Shown here piece after piece: positions 19,125 through 27,633 of a stretch of DNA of 64,000 bases. The position numbers were made by a program, and so were the translations under genes. Origin of the DNA: Streptosporangiaceae bacterium NEAU-GS5. GTDB lineage: Bacteria > Actinomycetota > Actinomycetes > Streptosporangiales > Streptosporangiaceae. How positions within the stretch are numbered: position 1 is the first letter of the stretch; each line of letters opens with the position of its first letter. The stretch covers positions 558,001 through 622,000 of the forward strand of contig JAGFNW010000001.1 in NCBI GenBank assembly GCA_017592665.1. The letters are read 5' to 3'. The notes beneath the pieces are model-generated. The model searched no databases and was not told the DNA's origin. It saw nothing but the letters and a program-made list of their open reading frames with translations.

Positions 19125-20990
19125 CTACTCCCGCTCGTCGGCCGAGGCCGTACGGCGCCGACGGGCGAGGACCAAACCGACCGCGCCGACCACCACCACA
19201 CCGACCACGGCGCCGATGACCACCGGGGCGCCGCCGCCACCGCCGCCGCTCTCCGAGGCCGAGGCCGCGGTCGTCTCCTTCGCGACCGGCTTGATGGTCA
19301 GGTAGGAGTAGATGCCGTACTGGAAGAGGATCGAGCCGTCCGGATCCGGCTGCGCGACGAAGCCGGTCCACCGGTCGCTGCGGTAGGCGACCAGGTCGTC
19401 GTAGAAGTAGGTGACCGCGTAGGGCGCGTCGTCGTAGACGAGCTTCTGCATCTGCTGGACCAGCGCGGCCCGCTTGGCCGGGTCGGTCTCGCCGGCCTGC
19501 TGGTCGTAGAGCTGGTCGTAGGCCGGGTTGCAGTAGAAGGAGTCGGACAGGTCGGCGTAGATCGAGCCGCCGTCCTTGTAGCTGCGCTTGCCGCAGGTGA
19601 AGGTGGACAGCTGGTAGTCCGGGTCGGGCTCGACCACCCAGCCCCATTCGAACATGTCGAAGTTGCCCTGCCCGATGACCTCGGTGAGCGCGTCCTCCGA
19701 CATCAGCTTGACCTTGACGTCGATGCCGACGTCCTTCAGCCAGCCCTTCACGAACTCGCCACTGGCCTGCGAGTCCTTGGACGCGTCCCGGGTGAACAGG
19801 CGCAGCGACAGCTTCTTGCCGTCCTTGGCGCGGATGCCGTCCGAGCCCTTGACCCAGCCGGCCGCGTCGAGCAGCTGGTTGGCCTTGGCCGGGTCGTAGC
19901 CCTGTTTGTCGCCGGTCGGCACGTAGTGCAGCGCCTTGTAGATCGGCGGGATGAACGAGTCGCCGGCCGAGCCGTTGCCGTTGAGCACCCGCTTGACCAG
20001 CGTGTCACGGTCGATGGACATCGAGATGGCCTGCCTGACCTGCTTGTCCTTCAGCGCCGGGTGGCCGTCGCCGATGGGCGTGCCGTCCGCGAGCGCCGCG
20101 CCCGTGTTGAAGGCCACCTCGTTGAAGCCCGTGTAGACCGAGGCCCGGGCGGTGATCCCCGGCGTGTTCTTCAGCGAGTCGTAGACGGCGCTCTTCAGGT
20201 CATAGGCGTAGTCGATCTCGCCGCGGCGCAGCGCCTCGGCCTCGGCGTCGGCGTTGGTGAAGACCCGGAAGACCAACTGGTCGAAGTGGGGCGCGCCGCC
20301 CCAGTAGTTCTTGTTCGCCACGAACCGCAGGTATTGCTGCTTCTTCCGCTCGACCAGGACGAACGGCCCCGACCCGACGACCGGCTTGCCGTCCGTCGGC
20401 TCGTTCGCGTACGACTTGACGGCCTTGGCGTCGATGCCCTTCCAGATGTGCTCCGGGAGGATCGGGATGGCCAGGTGCTCCATGATCGGCGTCGGCTTCT
20501 TGACGTACAGCACGAGCGTGGTCGGATCGGGCGCCTCGGCGCGCTCGATGTTGACGACGTAGTTGCCGTAGTTCGTCTGCTCGTAGTCGCCCTTGATGAT
20601 CCGGTTGAAGGTGTAGGCGGCGTCCGCGGCGGTCAGTGGCTGCCCGTCCGACCACTTCACACCAGAGCGGATCTTGTACGTCCAGCTCTTCTTGTCGGCC
20701 GACTCCTGCCAGGACTCGGCAAGGGCGGGCGACGGCGTCATGTCCTTGGCGCTCGACTGCATCAGGTAGTCGTACATGAGCTGGTATGCCTCGTACGCCT
20801 CGGCCACGATCCCGGTGAAGGGGTTGGTCGAGTCCACGTCGGACTGGATGCCGATCGTGAACGTGAGCGTGCCCTGCGAGGGCGCGGGCGTCGGTGCGGC
20901 GGCGCGCCCAGTGGCATGAACTGGGGTCGCCGGGATGGCCATCAGGCCTGCGGCCAGCACGGCCGCCGCGGCCTTCGTCAAGATCTTCAC
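19125..20990 (-). CDS. peptide-type ABC transporter substrate-binding protein with C-terminal membrane anchor
   Basis: 621 residues from GTG 20990, preceded by GGAGG at a good distance. Family 5 solute-binding protein (SBP_bac_5): LAESWQESADKKSWTYKIRSGVKWSDG, AMSIDR-like AISMSIDRDTL, YDPAKANQLLDAAGW. The N terminus is a classical signal peptide ending near ATPVHATG without a lipobox Cys. Instead, residues ~585-620 form a Gly-rich stretch, a hydrophobic helix and LARRRRTASADERE, so the protein is probably anchored at its C terminus. First gene of the six-gene operon that ends with the HDAC-like enzyme; divergent from an S9 peptidase. Confidence 0.9.
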   Translation of the reverse strand: MKILTKAAAAVLAAGLMAIPATPVHATGRAAAPTPAPSQGTLTFTIGIQSDVDSTNPFTGIVAEAYEAYQLMYDYLMQSSAKDMTPSPALAESWQESADKKSWTYKIRSGVKWSDGQPLTAADAAYTFNRIIKGDYEQTNYGNYVVNIERAEAPDPTTLVLYVKKPTPIMEHLAIPILPEHIWKGIDAKAVKSYANEPTDGKPVVGSGPFVLVERKKQQYLRFVANKNYWGGAPHFDQLVFRVFTNADAEAEALRRGEIDYAYDLKSAVYDSLKNTPGITARASVYTGFNEVAFNTGAALADGTPIGDGHPALKDKQVRQAISMSIDRDTLVKRVLNGNGSAGDSFIPPIYKALHYVPTGDKQGYDPAKANQLLDAAGWVKGSDGIRAKDGKKLSLRLFTRDASKDSQASGEFVKGWLKDVGIDVKVKLMSEDALTEVIGQGNFDMFEWGWVVEPDPDYQLSTFTCGKRSYKDGGSIYADLSDSFYCNPAYDQLYDQQAGETDPAKRAALVQQMQKLVYDDAPYAVTYFYDDLVAYRSDRWTGFVAQPDPDGSILFQYGIYSYLTIKPVAKETTAASASESGGGGGGAPVVIGAVVGVVVVGAVGLVLARRRRTASADERE

Positions 20991-21015
20991 GGCTCGTCCT
21001 CCGGGGTCCAAGGAC

Positions 21016-21027
21016 TTGACTGGTCAA
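21016..21027. promoter_or_regulatory. palindrome TTGACTGGTCAA in divergent promoter
   Basis: Arms TTGAC and GTCAA separated by TG, in the 62-bp gap between the binding-protein gene and the S9 peptidase. Its left half, TTGACTGG, recurs twice in the HxlR/carotenoid oxygenase promoter (25570-25591). Operator role is inferred. Confidence 0.4.
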
Positions 21028-21052
21028 TCAGTCGGTTCAGTACTGTCCTGCC

Positions 21053-23008
21053 ATGACACAGCCTCCCGACGCCGGCCGCACGCCGGTGGCCCGCACGCTT
21101 CACGGGATCTCGCGGATCGACGAACACGACTGGATGCGCGACCCGGCGGCGGTCCGCGGGCACCTGGTCGCAGAGCGGCGGCACTACGAGGCCGAGATCG
21201 CCCACACCGCCCCCCTCCGCCAGGAACTTGCGGCCAAAATGGCTGGAAGAACGCCTAAGACTGAGTCATCAGTCAGTTGGCGCTATGAGGCTTTTGTCTA
21301 CTACACCCAGATTGAATCTGGAAGGGAGTTCGGTGACTTCTGTCGAAAGCGTGATGGTTTCGACGACGGTATCGTGCTGCTCGACCTGGACGCCCTGGCT
21401 TCGGAGACCGGTTACGTAGAGCTGGGTGTGCGCGAGGTGAGTCCGTGTGGCCGCTACCTGGCCTATTCGGTCGACACCACCGGCGACGAGGTCTACGAAC
21501 TCCGCTTCCGCGATCTCGAAACCGGAGAAGATCTACCGGACACGATCCCGGGGACTTACTACACGGGCGCCTGGACATCCGATTCGACCTGTTTCTACTA
21601 CACGGTGGTGGACGACGTCTTCCGCCCTTTCGAGGTCTGGCGGTATCGCCTGGGCGGTTCGTCCGAGCGGGTGCTGCGTGAGGACGACCGCCGCTTCGAG
21701 CTCACGGTCGAGCGCACCCGATCGGGCGCGCACATCCTGATCACCGCCGCGAGCCGGGACACGACCGAGGTCTGGGTGGACGGAGTCTCCCTGCGCGGCC
21801 GCACGCCGGGTGTGGAATATCGGGCCGACCACGACATGACCAACGACCGCCTGATCGTCGTGACCGACGCCGACTGGCCCGAGTTCGGCGTCGACGGAAT
21901 CGACGGCGTCCAGCCGAACCAGGGCGAACGCATCCACCAGGCCGACTGCTTCGCCCGGCACGTCGTGATCTCCCTGCGCCGGGACGGCGACCCGCTGCTC
22001 CGGGTGGTGCCGCTCGACGGCTCCGAGCCGTACGAGATCCACCCGGACGTGCCGGCCGGGCGCATCGCGGCCGTGCACAACATGACCTACGACACCGACG
22101 AGCTGCTGATCGAGACCGGGTCCTACACCGAGCCCACCCGCTGGCACTCGGTGGATCTCACCTCCGGCGCCTGGCGCCTGGTCAAAACGGAGGAGACGCC
22201 CGGATACGACCCGTACGAGTATGTGAGCGAGCGTCACTGGGCGCCCGCCGAGGACGGCACGCTCATCCCCGTCACCATCTCCCGGCGCCGCGACGTCCCG
22301 CTCGACGGCTCGGCCCCCTGTCTCATGTACGGCTACGGCGCGTACGAGACGGTCTTCGACCCGGAATGGGACGCGTCGCTGTCGGTCCTGCTGGATCAGG
22401 GCGTGGTCTTCGCTCACGCGCACGTCCGGGGCGGCGGCGAACTGGGCCGGGCCTGGTGGCAGGCCGGGCGGCTGGCGGCCAAGCCGGCCACGTTCGACGA
22501 CTACGTGGCCGTGTTCGACTGGCTGACCCCGCGGGTCTCGCGGATCGCCACCCGCGGCCTGTCCGCCGGCGGCCTGCTCCAAGCGGCCGTCTACCCCCGG
22601 CGCCCGTGGGCCGCGGTCGTCGCCGAGGTGCCGTTCGTGGACGTGGTCACCACCATGCTCGACGACACGATCCCGCTCACAGTCAACGAGTGGGAAGAAT
22701 GGGGTGACCCTCGGCAGGCCGAGGATTTCTCCTGGATGCTGGCCTATTCGCCGTACGACAACGTCCCCGCCGACGCGTCGGGCCTGGCGCCGCTGCTCGT
22801 CACCGGCGCGGTCAACGACGCCCGCGTCCTCGTCCGCGAGCCCGCGAAGTGGGTGGCCAGACTCCGCGCGCACGGCGCCGACGTCCTGTTCCGCGTGGAG
22901 ACCGGCGAGGCCACCCACAGCGGGCCGCCGGGCCGCCTCGGCCACCTCGCCTACGAGGCCGAGCTCTACGCCTTCATCCTCCGAGCCCTTCGCGGAGGTC
23001 GCGCTTGA
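21053..23008 (+). CDS. S9 family peptidase (oligopeptidase B / prolyl oligopeptidase type)
   Basis: 651 residues. N-terminal beta-propeller (SPCGRYLAYSVDTTGDEVYELR, WTSDSTCFYYT) followed by the alpha/beta-hydrolase domain. Triad: Ser504 in RGLSAGGLL, Asp589 in GAVNDARV, His622 in EATHSG. Cleaves short peptides in the cytoplasm. It is divergent from the peptide ABC operon, so peptides taken up by that transporter could be its substrates. Bases about 21235-21365 are clearly less GC-rich and use rarer codons than the rest of the gene. The last 35 bp overlap the convergent acyl-CoA ligase gene. Confidence 0.92.
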   Translation: MTQPPDAGRTPVARTLHGISRIDEHDWMRDPAAVRGHLVAERRHYEAEIAHTAPLRQELAAKMAGRTPKTESSVSWRYEAFVYYTQIESGREFGDFCRKRDGFDDGIVLLDLDALASETGYVELGVREVSPCGRYLAYSVDTTGDEVYELRFRDLETGEDLPDTIPGTYYTGAWTSDSTCFYYTVVDDVFRPFEVWRYRLGGSSERVLREDDRRFELTVERTRSGAHILITAASRDTTEVWVDGVSLRGRTPGVEYRADHDMTNDRLIVVTDADWPEFGVDGIDGVQPNQGERIHQADCFARHVVISLRRDGDPLLRVVPLDGSEPYEIHPDVPAGRIAAVHNMTYDTDELLIETGSYTEPTRWHSVDLTSGAWRLVKTEETPGYDPYEYVSERHWAPAEDGTLIPVTISRRRDVPLDGSAPCLMYGYGAYETVFDPEWDASLSVLLDQGVVFAHAHVRGGGELGRAWWQAGRLAAKPATFDDYVAVFDWLTPRVSRIATRGLSAGGLLQAAVYPRRPWAAVVAEVPFVDVVTTMLDDTIPLTVNEWEEWGDPRQAEDFSWMLAYSPYDNVPADASGLAPLLVTGAVNDARVLVREPAKWVARLRAHGADVLFRVETGEATHSGPPGRLGHLAYEAELYAFILRALRGGRA

Positions 23009-24581
23009 GGACTTTGCCGAGGGCGTTCTTGGGGAGGGCGTCGGCGAGTTCGAGGCGTTCGGGGAGCTTGTAGGAGGCGATGCCGGCCTGGCGGAGGAAG
23101 CCGGTGAGGTCGTCGAGGGTGACCGGTTCGCGAGGTACGACGACGGCGCAGACGCGTTCGCCCATCACGTCGTCGGGGTAGCCGACCACGGCCACCTCGG
23201 CGACGGCCGGATGGCCGGTGAGCAGGGCCTCCAGCTCGGCCGGTGAGATGTTGACGCCGCCCCGGATGATCAGGTCGGCGGTGCGGTCGACATAGCGCAG
23301 GTAGCGGTCGCCGACCAGCTCGAAGACGTCGCCGGTGATCAGGTAGCCGTCTTCGTCGAAGGGGTCGGCCGTGGCCGTGCCGGGCAGATAGCCGGCGAAG
23401 ACGGTGGGGCCGGAGATCCGCAGCTCGCCCGTCGTGGCCTGGTTTCCAGCGGAGTCGACCAGCTTGACCCGGGTGCCGCCGAGCGTCCCAGGCCAGGTGG
23501 TGCCGGGCGCGTCGGGGCGGGGGAAGAAGCGGGCGCGGTCTTCGGGGTCGGGCATGGTCACCGGGTCGGACAGCAGCGCGATGCCCTCGTTCGAGCCGAA
23601 GAAGTTGATGATCGAGATGCCGTGCTTGTCCTGCCAGCCGCGGACCATCGACGGCGGAAGCGGGGCGGAGCCGGAGCCGATGCGGGTCAGCGTGCCGAGC
23701 CCGGTGAGCATCTCGGGGCGCTGCAGCAGCATGGTCAGCAGCGCGGGCGGCGCGAGCGTGTAGGTGACTCCTTCGGCGGCGATCTGCCCCAGGTAGCCGG
23801 GCAGGTCGAAGGGGTGGTGCTGGACGAGGGTGAATCCGGTGCGCAGCCACGGCATGAGCACGCCGCCGATGCCGGCCATGTTGACCATGGGGAACGGGTT
23901 GAGCACCACATCGTCGGCGGTCAGGCCGGGGGCCTCGGCGCAGGTCCAGCCGACGGCCAGCCAGTCGTAGTGGCAGCGCGGCACGCCCTTCGGCGTGGCT
24001 TCCGTGCCGGAGGTCCAGCAGATGGTGACGCAGTCGTTCGGGTCGGCCCCGGCCGTCTCGAGGTGCGCCTGCAGCCGCTCGGGCGGCCCGCCCGCCGCGG
24101 GCAGCTCCTCCCCCCACGCCAGGACGGCCCGCAGCGTCGGCACGTGCAGCGTCCGCGCCGTCTCGGCCCGCCCCGCATCGGTCACGTACGCCTTGACCCC
24201 GGCGAGCCCACCGAGCTGGGTCAGCTCATATTGGCGGTATTGAACGGGGAAGGGCGTGAGGATCGCGCCGATCCGCACGGCGGCGAGGAAGGTCACGACC
24301 AGTTCGACGCTGTTGGGCAGCTGCACGGCGACCACATCGTCGCGGCCTATCCCGGCCTCGAGCAGGGCGCAGGCCGTACGGTCGACCTCACGATCGAGAT
24401 CGGCCCAGGTCAGCCGTCTGACGGGGCCTTCCATGAGGTCGGGCTTGTTCGGCGGGTCGGCCACCGCCAGGGCGCCGGGCCGCTCGGCCACCCGGGCGCG
24501 GAACAGGCCGTCGATCGTGTCGTCCGTCCACCATCCAGCGGAAATGTGACGCTGGACATGCTCATGCGGGTGAAGCCTCAT
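22974..24581 (-). CDS. AMP-dependent acyl-CoA synthetase (cyclohexanecarboxylate-CoA ligase-like)
   Basis: 535 residues from ATG 24581. Adenylate-forming enzyme: TICWTSGTEATPKG (P-loop-like, with TSGTEATPKG), FFGSNEG, YLITGDVFEL, RGGVNISPAELE, and the catalytic lysine in LPKNALGKVLK. The N terminus WWTDDTIDGLFRARVAERP is of the type seen in cyclohexanecarboxylate-CoA and related aryl/alkyl acid ligases. Substrate uncertain. Tail-to-tail overlap with the S9 peptidase. The HxlR-type regulator gene lies 52 bp upstream on the same strand and may control it. Confidence 0.88.
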   Translation of the reverse strand: MRLHPHEHVQRHISAGWWTDDTIDGLFRARVAERPGALAVADPPNKPDLMEGPVRRLTWADLDREVDRTACALLEAGIGRDDVVAVQLPNSVELVVTFLAAVRIGAILTPFPVQYRQYELTQLGGLAGVKAYVTDAGRAETARTLHVPTLRAVLAWGEELPAAGGPPERLQAHLETAGADPNDCVTICWTSGTEATPKGVPRCHYDWLAVGWTCAEAPGLTADDVVLNPFPMVNMAGIGGVLMPWLRTGFTLVQHHPFDLPGYLGQIAAEGVTYTLAPPALLTMLLQRPEMLTGLGTLTRIGSGSAPLPPSMVRGWQDKHGISIINFFGSNEGIALLSDPVTMPDPEDRARFFPRPDAPGTTWPGTLGGTRVKLVDSAGNQATTGELRISGPTVFAGYLPGTATADPFDEDGYLITGDVFELVGDRYLRYVDRTADLIIRGGVNISPAELEALLTGHPAVAEVAVVGYPDDVMGERVCAVVVPREPVTLDDLTGFLRQAGIASYKLPERLELADALPKNALGKVLKRDLREGLGG

Positions 24582-24633
24582 CGCGACTCCCGGGGCTCGG
24601 CTGCCCGCACTTTATCCGAGAAGTCAGGCCTCG

Positions 24634-25554
24634 TTATATGAGAAATCTGACCTCGCGGCGCTCCAGGGCGGCGCCGCAGCCGGAGCAGAGCAGCACGGGC
24701 GCGAGGCTGGATCCGCAGGGCCCATGAGTGATCGTCAGCTCGGATCCCGGCGGCGCCGTCAGCTCCCGCTGCGCCCAGCCGACCAGGAACGCGAAGACCT
24801 CGAAGAAGCCGAGACCCTTCGGCGTGAGCCGATATTCGCCGTCGTCGCCGCAGACGAACACACTGAGCTCGACGAATCGGCGCAGCCGGTCGGTCAGCAC
24901 CGAGGGGGCGATGCCCAGCTCGGCCTGGAAGTCGACGAACCGGCGGGTGCCGAGGAACGCCGTGGCCAGCACGGTCGTGCTCCACCGGTCGCCGAGGATC
25001 TCCATCGAGTCGGGGCAGTAGCCGATGAGGTCGGTGGCCACCTCGCCCCGCACGACGGTCCTGCGGTGCTGGCGCGGCAGGCCGATGCTGGCGACCGTGG
25101 CCAGCGGGCCGCGCTCGGCCGACGTCTCGCGGGCGCTCAGCCGATCGCCGCACGGCCGGCAGGCCAGGTAGGGGCGGGCCTCCTTGCCGCAGCCGAGGTG
25201 GATCAGCGTGGGCAGCGGCCGGGCCGTCCAGTCGCGCTCCCACGAGTAGATGGCGACCAGCAGCACCCACAGGGAGAGGCCGCGCTCGGTCAGCCGGTAT
25301 TCCATCCGGGTGCGCCCGCCGTCGCGGTAGGCGGCCAGCTCGAAGATCCCGTGCCCGACCAGCTCCTTGAGCCGCGACGCGAGCACCGACTCGGAGATCC
25401 GCAGCTCGTCCCGCCAGCCCGCATACGTGCGTACTTTGAGCAGGAAAGCCCGCTGGAGGATGAGCAGCACCCAGCGATCCCCTAAGATCGCCAGCGCCTG
25501 CCCGATCGCGCTGAGATCCGGTTTCGTCCCAGCCCGTACGGCTAACGCTTCCAC
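24634..25554 (-). CDS. tandem HxlR-family transcriptional regulator
   Basis: 306 residues from a GTG start. Two HxlR winged-helix domains in one chain: the first with LAILGDRWVLLILQRAFL and ISESVLASRLKELV, the second with MEILGDRWSTTVLATAFLG and IAPSVLTDRLRRFV. Each is followed by a CxxC-like element (HLGCG..CRPCG and GPCGSS..CSGCG), so a zinc site is possible. Most HxlR proteins are single-domain dimers; this one is a covalent dimer. It is divergent from the carotenoid oxygenase gene and upstream of an acyl-CoA ligase gene, the likely targets. Confidence 0.87.
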   Translation of the reverse strand: MEALAVRAGTKPDLSAIGQALAILGDRWVLLILQRAFLLKVRTYAGWRDELRISESVLASRLKELVGHGIFELAAYRDGGRTRMEYRLTERGLSLWVLLVAIYSWERDWTARPLPTLIHLGCGKEARPYLACRPCGDRLSARETSAERGPLATVASIGLPRQHRRTVVRGEVATDLIGYCPDSMEILGDRWSTTVLATAFLGTRRFVDFQAELGIAPSVLTDRLRRFVELSVFVCGDDGEYRLTPKGLGFFEVFAFLVGWAQRELTAPPGSELTITHGPCGSSLAPVLLCSGCGAALERREVRFLI

Positions 25555-25569
25555 GTGGACACGATACCG

Positions 25570-25591
25570 GTTGACTGGGACCGTTGACTGG
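25570..25591. promoter_or_regulatory. direct repeat GTTGACTGG x2 in HxlR/carotenoid oxygenase promoter
   Basis: GTTGACTGG occurs at 25570-25578 and again at 25583-25591, 13 bp apart, between the divergent HxlR and carotenoid oxygenase starts. It may be the operator of the tandem HxlR protein or paired -35-like hexamers. Confidence 0.4.
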
Positions 25592-25619
25592 CTGACTTCT
25601 CCTATCGTAGCGTCGCAAC

Positions 25620-27044
25620 ATGATTGTCATGGACGAGTCGGGCGAACAGAACCCATATCTCCTCGGGGTTCACGCACCGGTCCACGACGAGATCACCGCG
25701 GAGAACCTGACGGTCGTCGGCGAGATCCCCGCCGACCTCAACGGCGTCTACCTGCGCAATGGGCCCAACCCGCGGTTTTCGATGAAGGGCCGCTATCACT
25801 GGTTCGACGGCGACGGCATGATCCACGCGATGCACTTCGAGAACGGGCGGGCCCGCTACCGCAACCGTTTTGTGCGCACACGTGCCTTTCTGGCCGAAGA
25901 TTCCGGGCTCCGGTGGACCGGGGTAATGGAGAATCCGAAAGGCAATCCTTTCGGCAACACCCACGGCCTCAACCTGAAAGATTCAGCAAACACCGACCTG
26001 ACCTACCATCGGGGCCGGGTTCTCGCCACGTGGTATCTGTGCGGCCAGCCCTACAGCATCGACCCGCTGTCACTCGAGACGCTCGGCGCCGAGACCTTCC
26101 TCGATACGCTGACCGGCGACTTCATGGCCCACCCCAAGCTCGACGAGCGGACCGGCGAGCTGTTCTTCTTCGACTACGGGCCACGCCCGCCATATCTGAG
26201 CTACGGCGTCGTCGGAGCATCGGGCAAGGTCGAGCACAGCGTCGACATCGACCTGCCGGGCCCGCGCCTGCCGCACGACATGGCGATCACCGAGCGCTAC
26301 GCCGTCCTGATGGACCTGCCGCTCTACCAGGACCTCGACGCCGCCCGGCAGGGCCGCTACAAGCTGACCTTCGACCGCGAGCTGCCGGCCCGATTCGGGG
26401 TCATCCCGCGTCGCGGGCGTGAGATCCGCTGGTTCGAGGCGAAACCCTGCTACATCTACCACGTCGTCAACGCGTGGGAAGAAGGCGATGAGATCGTCAT
26501 GGACGTCTGCCGGGTCGGCCGGCCGGCGCCCAGCGGAACCGGCAGCCCGCTGATCCGGATGCTGTCCTACCTCAAGCTCGACGCGCGGCTGCACCGCTAT
26601 CGGTTCGATCTGGCCACCGGGACGACCTCCGAGGGGCCCGTTGACGGCGACCGGAACACCGAGTTCCCCTCGATCGACGCGCGCGCCGTCGGGCGGCCCA
26701 CCCGCTACGCGTACAACGTCTCGGTCAAGGACGCCGACGTGAACCTTTTCGACGGGCTCGTCCGCTATGACACCAAGGCCGGGTCGGTGCAGGAGTACTT
26801 CTACGGCGAGCATCGCTACGGCAGCGAGGCGCCCTTCGCGCCGCGCGACGGGTCGGCCGGGGAGGATGACGGCTATCTCGTCACGTTCGTCACCGACGAG
26901 CGGGAAGGCGCGTCAGAGGTGCAGATCCTGGACGCGTCCGACATAACGAAAGGCCCGATCGCGCGCGTCCTGCTGCCGGTGCGCGTCCCGCTCGGCTTCC
27001 ACGCGACCTGGGTGCGCCCTGACCAACTGCGGAACTCTGGATAG
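25620..27044 (+). CDS. carotenoid oxygenase family protein
   Basis: 474 residues from ATG 25620; an in-frame ATG at 25629 is possible and no strong ribosome site is visible for either. The RPE65/CCD fold is clear: YLRNGPNPRF, HWFDGDGMIHAM, and four iron-binding His contexts HPKLDERTG, LPHDMAITE, YHVVNAWEE and GFHATW. Members cleave carotenoids, stilbenes or isoeugenol-type double bonds with Fe(II) and O2. With an acyl-CoA ligase and HxlR regulator beside it, an aromatic (lignostilbene-like) substrate is as likely as a carotenoid; no carotenoid biosynthesis genes are present here. Confidence 0.93.
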   Translation: MIVMDESGEQNPYLLGVHAPVHDEITAENLTVVGEIPADLNGVYLRNGPNPRFSMKGRYHWFDGDGMIHAMHFENGRARYRNRFVRTRAFLAEDSGLRWTGVMENPKGNPFGNTHGLNLKDSANTDLTYHRGRVLATWYLCGQPYSIDPLSLETLGAETFLDTLTGDFMAHPKLDERTGELFFFDYGPRPPYLSYGVVGASGKVEHSVDIDLPGPRLPHDMAITERYAVLMDLPLYQDLDAARQGRYKLTFDRELPARFGVIPRRGREIRWFEAKPCYIYHVVNAWEEGDEIVMDVCRVGRPAPSGTGSPLIRMLSYLKLDARLHRYRFDLATGTTSEGPVDGDRNTEFPSIDARAVGRPTRYAYNVSVKDADVNLFDGLVRYDTKAGSVQEYFYGEHRYGSEAPFAPRDGSAGEDDGYLVTFVTDEREGASEVQILDASDITKGPIARVLLPVRVPLGFHATWVRPDQLRNSG

Positions 27045-27118
27045 CACGCAGTCGTTGACCTGGCGACGCAGAATGAGATGTATCGCGAACTGCGACACCG
27101 AAACGAAAGGCCGGGGAC

Positions 27119-27313
27119 ATGTCGCCACTTGGCAAGTATTACGTCGGCGCTGCCATTGGAGTTGTGCTCCTGTTCATCCTGCCGCTCCCGTCGCTGCTCA
27201 CCTGGCTGCTCGTGCTCGGGCTGCTGGGCGCGCCGGTGGCCGCCTACTTCATGCTCGACGCGTCGCAGCGCGAGCGGCTGCGCCGGATCCGGCGCCGCCA
27301 GATCGGCGGCTGA
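27119..27313 (+). CDS. small membrane protein, unknown
   Basis: 64 residues: a hydrophobic N-terminal half with two membrane helices (VGAAIGVVLLFILPLPSLLTW and the next segment) and a strongly basic tail RERLRRIRRRQIGG. ATG with AAAGG upstream. It lies 74 bp after the carotenoid oxygenase and its stop faces the DUF3817 gene. No function recognised. Confidence 0.65.
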   Translation: MSPLGKYYVGAAIGVVLLFILPLPSLLTWLLVLGLLGAPVAAYFMLDASQRERLRRIRRRQIGG

Positions 27314-27319
27314 CCGCCG

Positions 27320-27631
27320 TTACGAGGTCGCCGGGGCGGCGCGGTGCCGTACGCGGTCGGTCACGTTGCGCTCGACCACGAACGACAACAACGGGATCGT
27401 CCCGGCGAGCAGCACCAGCAGCAGATAAGGGATCGGGAAGCGGGCCTTGATCCCGAGGTTGAGGGCCGCCACCAGATAGACCATGTAGAGGAAGCCGTGG
27501 ATCGGCCCGACGATCGCGACGAAGGTGTCGTTGTCGAAGCCGTATTTGGCCACCATCGCCGCGCACAACAGCAGCAGCATCACGCCCACGATGTAGGCCA
27601 TCACACGGTAAGGCTTGAGCGCCGATTCCAT
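27320..27631 (-). CDS. DUF3817 family integral membrane protein
   Basis: 103 residues from ATG 27631, three bases after the SURF1 stop codon; a TTG at 27637 would overlap that gene. Three membrane helices with the family pattern YRVMAYIVG and GPIHGFLYMVYLV. DUF3817 proteins are small actinobacterial membrane proteins of unknown role. Probably co-translated with SURF1. Confidence 0.85.
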   Translation of the reverse strand: MESALKPYRVMAYIVGVMLLLLCAAMVAKYGFDNDTFVAIVGPIHGFLYMVYLVAALNLGIKARFPIPYLLLVLLAGTIPLLSFVVERNVTDRVRHRAAPATS

Positions 27632-27633
27632 GC

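Noticed and set aside
19107-21056. 649-codon plus-strand frame opposite the ABC binding protein
   Set aside because: Mirror frame; the minus-strand gene has clear family motifs, a signal peptide and a ribosome site.
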